This document shows, one piece after another, positions 32,569 to 38,091 of a stretch of DNA of 38,091 bases; position 1 is the first letter of the stretch, and every line of letters starts with the position of its first letter. The notes under the pieces are model-generated. The model did no database searches. It was not told where the DNA came from and saw only the letters and a list, made by a program, of their open reading frames with translations. The DNA comes from Oscillospiraceae bacterium (lineage in GTDB: Bacteria > Bacillota > Clostridia > Oscillospirales > JAAYXM01), in NCBI GenBank assembly GCA_017421025.1, contig JAFQME010000025.1, forward strand, positions 1 through 38,091. The letters are read 5' to 3'. A program made the translations under genes and the position numbers.

Positions 32569-34221
32569 ATGTTCGATTATTCGAAGGCACAAGAGCCGAG
32601 TCGTGGTGTGAAAAACCGCTTTTTGCAAATTCTCATCAACCTTGCGGTCACCGCACTGGTGGGTTTTGTATATTTCTATTTAGAACTTCCGGCGCTCAGC
32701 TTCTTCGCAGAAGAATTCTATATCTTTATCGGGCTTCTGTGTCTCGTATACATTGTTTGTTCGGTGATTACATCCGGCGGTCGTCTGCGTGTCGGTGTGA
32801 AAGAATACGTTCACCATGTCAAAAAGCAGTGCCTGATTCCGGGTGGTTTGCTGGTGCTTTTGGTTGCGGTCTTTTTGATCGGAAGTGTGTTGTCCTGGCC
32901 GATTCTGCGTGCAGGCAGTTATCAAAAACTCATCCAGGTCGAATCCGGTGATTTTACCGCCGATGTTGCCGAAATCTCGTTTGATAAGATTCCGCTGCTC
33001 GATGCGGAGAGCGCCATGCGCCTCGGCGATCGCAAACTCGGCGAACTTGCGGACATGGTCAGTCAGTTTGAGGTGGCTGACGATTATACCCAGATCAATT
33101 TCCAAAACCGTCCGGTGCGTGTCACACCTCTCATCTACGGGGATCTCATCAAGTGGTTCAATAACCGCAGTGAGGGGCTTCCTGCATATCTCATCATTGA
33201 TATGGTAACTCAAAACGTCGAAGTGGTGCGTTTGTCGGAGGGGATGAAGTATTCACCGGCCGAGCATTTCGGACGGTATCTCTACCGCCACTTGCGCTTC
33301 CGCTATCCCACCTACCTCTTTGCAACTCCCACCTTTGAAATTGATGAGGACATGAATCCGTATTGGATCTGCCCGCGTGTGGTAAAGCGTGTGGGTCTGT
33401 TTGGCGGAGAGGATGTTAAAGGTGCGGTCCTCATCAACGCAATCACAGGGGAAAGCGAGTACCTGGAAGAAGTTCCGTCGTGGGTGGACCGTGTTTATCC
33501 TGCCGAACTGATCACCAAGCAGTATGACTATTACGGCTATTACCGTAACGGCTTCTTCAACTCGATTTTGGGACAAAAGGACGTCACCGTCACCACATCG
33601 GGTTATAACTATATTGCGTTAAACGACGATGTCTATATGTATACCGGCATCACCTCGGTGGGTGGGGACCAGTCCAACATCGGCTTCATTCTGTCCAATC
33701 AGCGCACCAAAGAAACCAAGTTCTACCCGTGTGCAGGTGCAACCGAGTATTCCGCCATGTCCTCGGCAGAGGGTGTGGTGCAGCACCTGGGCTATGATGC
33801 CACTTTCCCGTTGTTACTCAACATTTCCGATGAACCCACCTATTTTGTGGCACTGAAAGACAACGCACGTCTGGTCAAAACCTATGCGATGGTCAATGTG
33901 CAGCAGTATCAGGTGGTTGCGACCGGTGCAACCCCGGCGGAATGTGAGCGTGAGTATGTCAAACTCCTCAGCCAACAGGGGATTACCGTTCCGGCCGAGA
34001 TCGAAGAAACCCAGGTAAGCGGTGTGATTGTGGACATCCGGTCTGCGGTCATCGGCGGAAATACCGTCTATTACTTGCGCTTGGAAAACGATCCGACTTA
34101 TTATGCAGTCAGCGCAGCGGAGCATGAGACTGCGGTGATTTTGAATGTGGGGCAAACCGTCACACTTGAGATTGATACCGCAAGCACAGGTACAATCAAA
34201 TCCGTGCTGAACTTAAAGTAG
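32569..34221 (+). CDS. Conserved membrane protein of unknown function
   Basis: A 550-residue protein with three hydrophobic segments near the N-terminus (about 20-45, 50-70 and 93-115), followed by about 430 residues without membrane segments. The long part is beta-rich and aromatic, with the segments YLIIDMVTQNVEVVRL, EEVPSWVDRVYPAEL and TAECEREY-type repeats near the end, and a final OB-like strand region (about 485-548). No catalytic motif was recognised. Similar proteins occur in clostridia beside envelope genes (recalled, not searched). The start ATG at 32569 has AAGGAGG. It is the last gene of the operon, after the flippase, and a strong terminator follows. A role in envelope assembly is a guess from position only. 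Confidence 0.72.
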   Translation: MFDYSKAQEPSRGVKNRFLQILINLAVTALVGFVYFYLELPALSFFAEEFYIFIGLLCLVYIVCSVITSGGRLRVGVKEYVHHVKKQCLIPGGLLVLLVAVFLIGSVLSWPILRAGSYQKLIQVESGDFTADVAEISFDKIPLLDAESAMRLGDRKLGELADMVSQFEVADDYTQINFQNRPVRVTPLIYGDLIKWFNNRSEGLPAYLIIDMVTQNVEVVRLSEGMKYSPAEHFGRYLYRHLRFRYPTYLFATPTFEIDEDMNPYWICPRVVKRVGLFGGEDVKGAVLINAITGESEYLEEVPSWVDRVYPAELITKQYDYYGYYRNGFFNSILGQKDVTVTTSGYNYIALNDDVYMYTGITSVGGDQSNIGFILSNQRTKETKFYPCAGATEYSAMSSAEGVVQHLGYDATFPLLLNISDEPTYFVALKDNARLVKTYAMVNVQQYQVVATGATPAECEREYVKLLSQQGITVPAEIEETQVSGVIVDIRSAVIGGNTVYYLRLENDPTYYAVSAAEHETAVILNVGQTVTLEIDTASTGTIKSVLNLK

Positions 34222-34226
34222 AATGA

Positions 34227-34268
34227 TTTGCGGAGGTAATTTCTGCCTCCGCAAAAATTTTTTATTTT
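34227..34268 (+). terminator. Terminator of the pyrK-to-membrane-protein operon
   Basis: TTTGCGGAGG (34227-34236) pairs with CCTCCGCAAA (34246-34255), then AATTTTTTATTTT. The tRNA-Gly promoter starts six bases later. Confidence 0.88.
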
Positions 34269-34273
34269 AGGTG

Positions 34274-34302
34274 TTGACGAATTGAAAAAACTGTGTTAAA
34301 AT
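34274..34302 (+). promoter_or_regulatory. Promoter of tRNA-Gly
   Basis: TTGACG, 17 bases, then TAAAAT; the tRNA begins 19 bases after the -10 box. Confidence 0.7.
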
Positions 34303-34320
34303 ATCATCTGCAATAGAGAT

Positions 34321-34395
34321 GCGGGAGTGACTCAGTGGTAGAGTGTCACCTTGCCAAGGTGAAAGTCGCGAGTTCGAATCTCGTCTGCCGCACCA
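34321..34395 (+). tRNA. tRNA-Gly (anticodon GCC), with one acceptor mismatch
   Basis: A 75-nt cloverleaf with encoded CCA. The anticodon stem TCACC/GGTGA holds loop TTGCCAA, giving GCC. The T arm is GCGAG-TTCGAAT-CTCGT and the D arm has GTGGTA. The acceptor strands GCGGGAG and CTGCCGC pair except at position 5, where G faces G. The 3' end borders the mobile element that starts just downstream, and the mismatch could come from that insertion. Confidence 0.94.
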
Positions 34396-34447
34396 AAGAA
34401 AAAACGACAGGTTTAGAGGCGTACTCTAAAGGACAGTTGTTAAGCGT

Positions 34448-34480
34448 AAAGCGGTGTAACTATTAAGGTTGCACCGCTTT
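34448..34480. terminator. Hairpin or terminator at the element edge
   Basis: AAAGCGGTG (34448-34456) pairs with CACCGCTTT (34472-34480), with an inner AAC/GTT and TTTTGCCTTG after it. A wider GCGTAAA/TTTACGC pair surrounds it (34444-34450 and 34489-34495). It may stop tRNA-Gly and recombinase transcripts, or belong to the element end. Confidence 0.55.
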
Positions 34481-34488
34481 TGCCTTGT

Positions 34489-36241
<1,753 letters not shown>

Positions 36242-36243
36242 TT

Positions 36244-36501
36244 TTATGAAAGTATCAAATTCTTGAATTGTTCTAATAAGGTCTGCTTACCTGATATATC
36301 AAAACTTGTTGACACAATATATTCCGTCTTGCCGATTTTAGTTGTAAAATTAAGCTCGTCAAGCGGATATTTTATTTTATGGCGTTGTCTTTTGTTTGTG
36401 TCGAGATAGTATTTGAGATTTTCAAAGCTCTCGTTTTCATCAAGTCTTGGTTTGTCAATTACAATAATCGGGATAGGAATAATTGTATTTTTCTTAACCA
36501 T
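36244..36501 (-). CDS. Transposon-encoded TnpW family protein
   Basis: An 85-residue small protein. The C-terminal half (KIGKTEYIVSTSFDISGKQT with LLEQFKNLILS after it) is the conserved TnpW pattern, known from Tn4451-type elements. Its function is not established. The N-terminal half is charged (DKPRLDENESFENLKYYL). The start is taken at the ATG at 36501, which follows AAGGTG; the ATG at 36522 adds seven residues and would overlap the ParB end by 11 bases. It is placed between the ParB-like gene and the recombinase. Confidence 0.85.
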   Translation of the reverse strand: MVKKNTIIPIPIIVIDKPRLDENESFENLKYYLDTNKRQRHKIKYPLDELNFTTKIGKTEYIVSTSFDISGKQTLLEQFKNLILS

Positions 36502-36511
36502 AAGCTGCACC

Positions 36512-37354
36512 TTACCTTTCATGGCCTTGTTTCTTTCTGTATTGAGCTTCGCACATCTTGACGATTGCATCTTCAATCTGAGAGTTACTGAAGCTCTTGG
36601 GAAAGTATTTCCTTACACGCTCAGTAGGAATCTTTATTCGTTCTTTTTGATTTGCTTTTTCTTCTGCCATAATCTCGTTGATTTTGTCATCATCAAGCAA
36701 TCCCTGCTGACTTAACTTCTTCATACGAACTGCCTGAGATAATGAGGGAGTGCAATCGTTAAGCTCCATTGCCTGAAGTAAGTCCCGTTGTTCAATATCA
36801 TTGAGATATGAAAGCTCAACCGCAGGAGTGAAAGAAATCTGCCCATCGTCAACATATTTCAATAGTTCGGGTAAAAGATTGGTCAAACGTATATACCTAT
36901 GTATCTGATTACGGCTTTCACCACTTTCTTCTGCTATAACCTCATAGGTATTTAACCTTTTCCCAACTTGGGAAGAAGTTAAATCTGTACGCTCACCTTG
37001 TCTGTTCATAGCCTCAACCTTCATTTTGTAAGCAAAGGCTTTTTCACTTGGGAGAAGATGCTCACGATGCAGGTTGCTATCAACCAAAGCAATGGTCGCT
37101 TTATCTCTGTCCATCTCATAAACAAAGGCAGGAACTTCTGTAAGCCCTGCCCGTTTGCTTGCGAATAATCTACGGTGTCCTGAGATTATTTCATATTCGC
37201 TGTTTTCGATAGGTCTTACAATAAGCGGCGATAATATTCCATTTTCTTTTATGCTTTGGGTTAACATTTCCATTTCCTCATTCTCCTCAACTTTGTATGG
37301 GTGGTTTTCAAAAGTTCTTAATTTATCTACTTGTATCATTTCGGGAGTTTTCAT
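36512..37354 (-). CDS. ParB/Spo0J-family nuclease-like protein of the element
   Basis: A 280-residue ParB-type protein. The N-terminal ParB/Srx domain has the box EIISGHRRLFASKRAG (GHRR at 59-62) and an ALVDSNLHREHLLPSEKAFAY block, then a helix-turn-helix (ESGESRNQIHRYIRLTNLL). The tail is charged (KANQKERIKIPTERVRKYFP). Such proteins in mobilizable elements may help maintenance of the circular form or act in control. The start ATG at 37354 has AAGGAGG, and its first base overlaps the TAA of the relaxase gene (TAATG), which couples the two. Confidence 0.92.
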   Translation of the reverse strand: MKTPEMIQVDKLRTFENHPYKVEENEEMEMLTQSIKENGILSPLIVRPIENSEYEIISGHRRLFASKRAGLTEVPAFVYEMDRDKATIALVDSNLHREHLLPSEKAFAYKMKVEAMNRQGERTDLTSSQVGKRLNTYEVIAEESGESRNQIHRYIRLTNLLPELLKYVDDGQISFTPAVELSYLNDIEQRDLLQAMELNDCTPSLSQAVRMKKLSQQGLLDDDKINEIMAEEKANQKERIKIPTERVRKYFPKSFSNSQIEDAIVKMCEAQYRKKQGHER

Positions 37355-38091
37355 TATCTTTCGACCTCCTTACTTCGTTTCTTTGCTTCAATTTCCTTAC
37401 GGATTTCTTCAGGAACCTTTGCATAAAGCTTTTGCAAAGATTCAACCTGTTTTCGTAACACAACAAGTTCCATCAAACGACTATCAGCTTTGTCATATTC
37501 CTCTTTATATGCTTCTCGCAATGCCTTGTTATCCTTTTGTTCTGCTTCTAAGGCATTGTAGAGCATATTCACCCTTGTTCTGAAGGTTTCAACCATAGGA
37601 ACCCAATCCTCAATCATCTTGATTGCTTTTTCAGAATTTTTTGAAGCATTAGTGAAATTAGTGTTTTTCAATACTTCCTCAATTTCTGTCTGCATTTTTT
37701 CAAGCTTTACAGCAGACTTGAATATGTAGGTTGGGATATGCTTTCTCTGGGTGAGTGTTGCCGATGTGCCTCGTTCTATATAGGGATAGAACTTTACCAT
37801 AAATTCGTGGAACTCATCCTGCCATTTGGAAAGCTTCGCACGGTTACCGAGTATTTCTTTTGCAGTAAGTCTGTTATCCTCCGTTAATGGAACAAAGCAC
37901 AGATGTAAGTGCGGTGTCTTTTCATCAAGATGAACTACCGCCGAGAAAATCATATCCGGTCTGATTTTGCTTTTAATAAAATCTACTGCCCGCTGGAAAT
38001 ATTCAACCATTTTCTCGTGTGTCATATCCCAAAAGAACTCAGGACTTGCAGTTATTAAAGTGTCTACGAACCTTGTACTGTCTTTGCGAAC
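37354..38091 (-). CDS. Mob/Pre (MobV-type) relaxase, C-terminal part, truncated by the window edge
   Basis: An open frame of 245 codons enters from beyond the right edge, with no start in view (it reads VRKDSTRFVDTL at the edge). The motif HLDEKTPHLHLCFVPL is motif III of the MobV relaxase family, with the metal-binding histidines. After it come RLTAKEILGNRAKLSKWQDE and a long coiled-coil tail. Relaxases nick the origin of transfer so that a helper conjugative element can mobilize the unit. The family's motif I and the oriT should lie outside the window. The stop overlaps the ParB start. Confidence 0.92.
   Translation of the reverse strand, partial: VRKDSTRFVDTLITASPEFFWDMTHEKMVEYFQRAVDFIKSKIRPDMIFSAVVHLDEKTPHLHLCFVPLTEDNRLTAKEILGNRAKLSKWQDEFHEFMVKFYPYIERGTSATLTQRKHIPTYIFKSAVKLEKMQTEIEEVLKNTNFTNASKNSEKAIKMIEDWVPMVETFRTRVNMLYNALEAEQKDNKALREAYKEEYDKADSRLMELVVLRKQVESLQKLYAKVPEEIRKEIEAKKRSKEVER

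Overview
The window reads as chromosomal DNA from an anaerobic, low- to mid-GC Firmicute, most likely a gut clostridium of the Oscillospiraceae/Ruminococcaceae type. The pointers are a pyruvate:ferredoxin oxidoreductase, strong AGGAGG ribosome sites, a YtrA-type GntR/ABC cassette, type-1B PyrD with PyrK, type-2 PyrF, a SpoVB-like flippase and a Tn4451-type mobilizable element. The species cannot be fixed from sequence alone.

Layout. 1-6.7 kb: the start of nifJ (minus strand), the ComM/YifB AAA+ helicase, an MFS transporter, and a three-gene GntR-ABC-permease cassette with a clear promoter and operator. 6.7-13.3 kb: metG, a VanW-family surface protein with a 27-copy Gln-rich tail and a one-base frame break, a stand-alone TipAS drug-binding protein, and tkt. 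13.4-18.5 kb: a five-gene operon (PIG-L deacetylase, NagB-like isomerase, Gfo/Idh/MocA oxidoreductase, PfkB kinase, ROK regulator) that looks like an intracellular amino-sugar or sugar-conjugate pathway. 18.5-20.1 kb: an M20 amidohydrolase and a glyoxalase.

20.1-23.6 kb is the most original part. Two small paralogous genes encode peptides with near-identical 15-residue double-glycine leaders. Both mature parts carry the same CxxC-x13-HC-x2-H arrangement. They lie directly upstream of a peptidase-containing ABC exporter (C39 protease, membrane domain, ATPase) and a small XRE-like protein. No modification enzyme is visible. This looks like a self-contained export system for a pair of possibly metal-binding peptides (bacteriocin or signal).

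23.6-34.2 kb: tRNA-Arg(ACG), a small membrane protein, a lipoprotein coupled to pyrC-pyrF, then an inserted XRE regulator/SHOCT protein pair that separates these from pyrK-pyrD. These are followed by a histidine phosphatase-GNAT fusion, a flippase and a large membrane protein of unknown role. 34.3 kb to the end: tRNA-Gly(GCC), then an AT-rich integrative mobilizable element (large serine recombinase, TnpW, ParB-like protein, Mob/Pre relaxase) that runs off the window.

House-keeping transcription units are mostly separated by strong intrinsic terminators that work in both directions, and many units have recognisable -35/-10 promoters. Starts were chosen by ribosome-site spacing, so several differ from the longest open frame.
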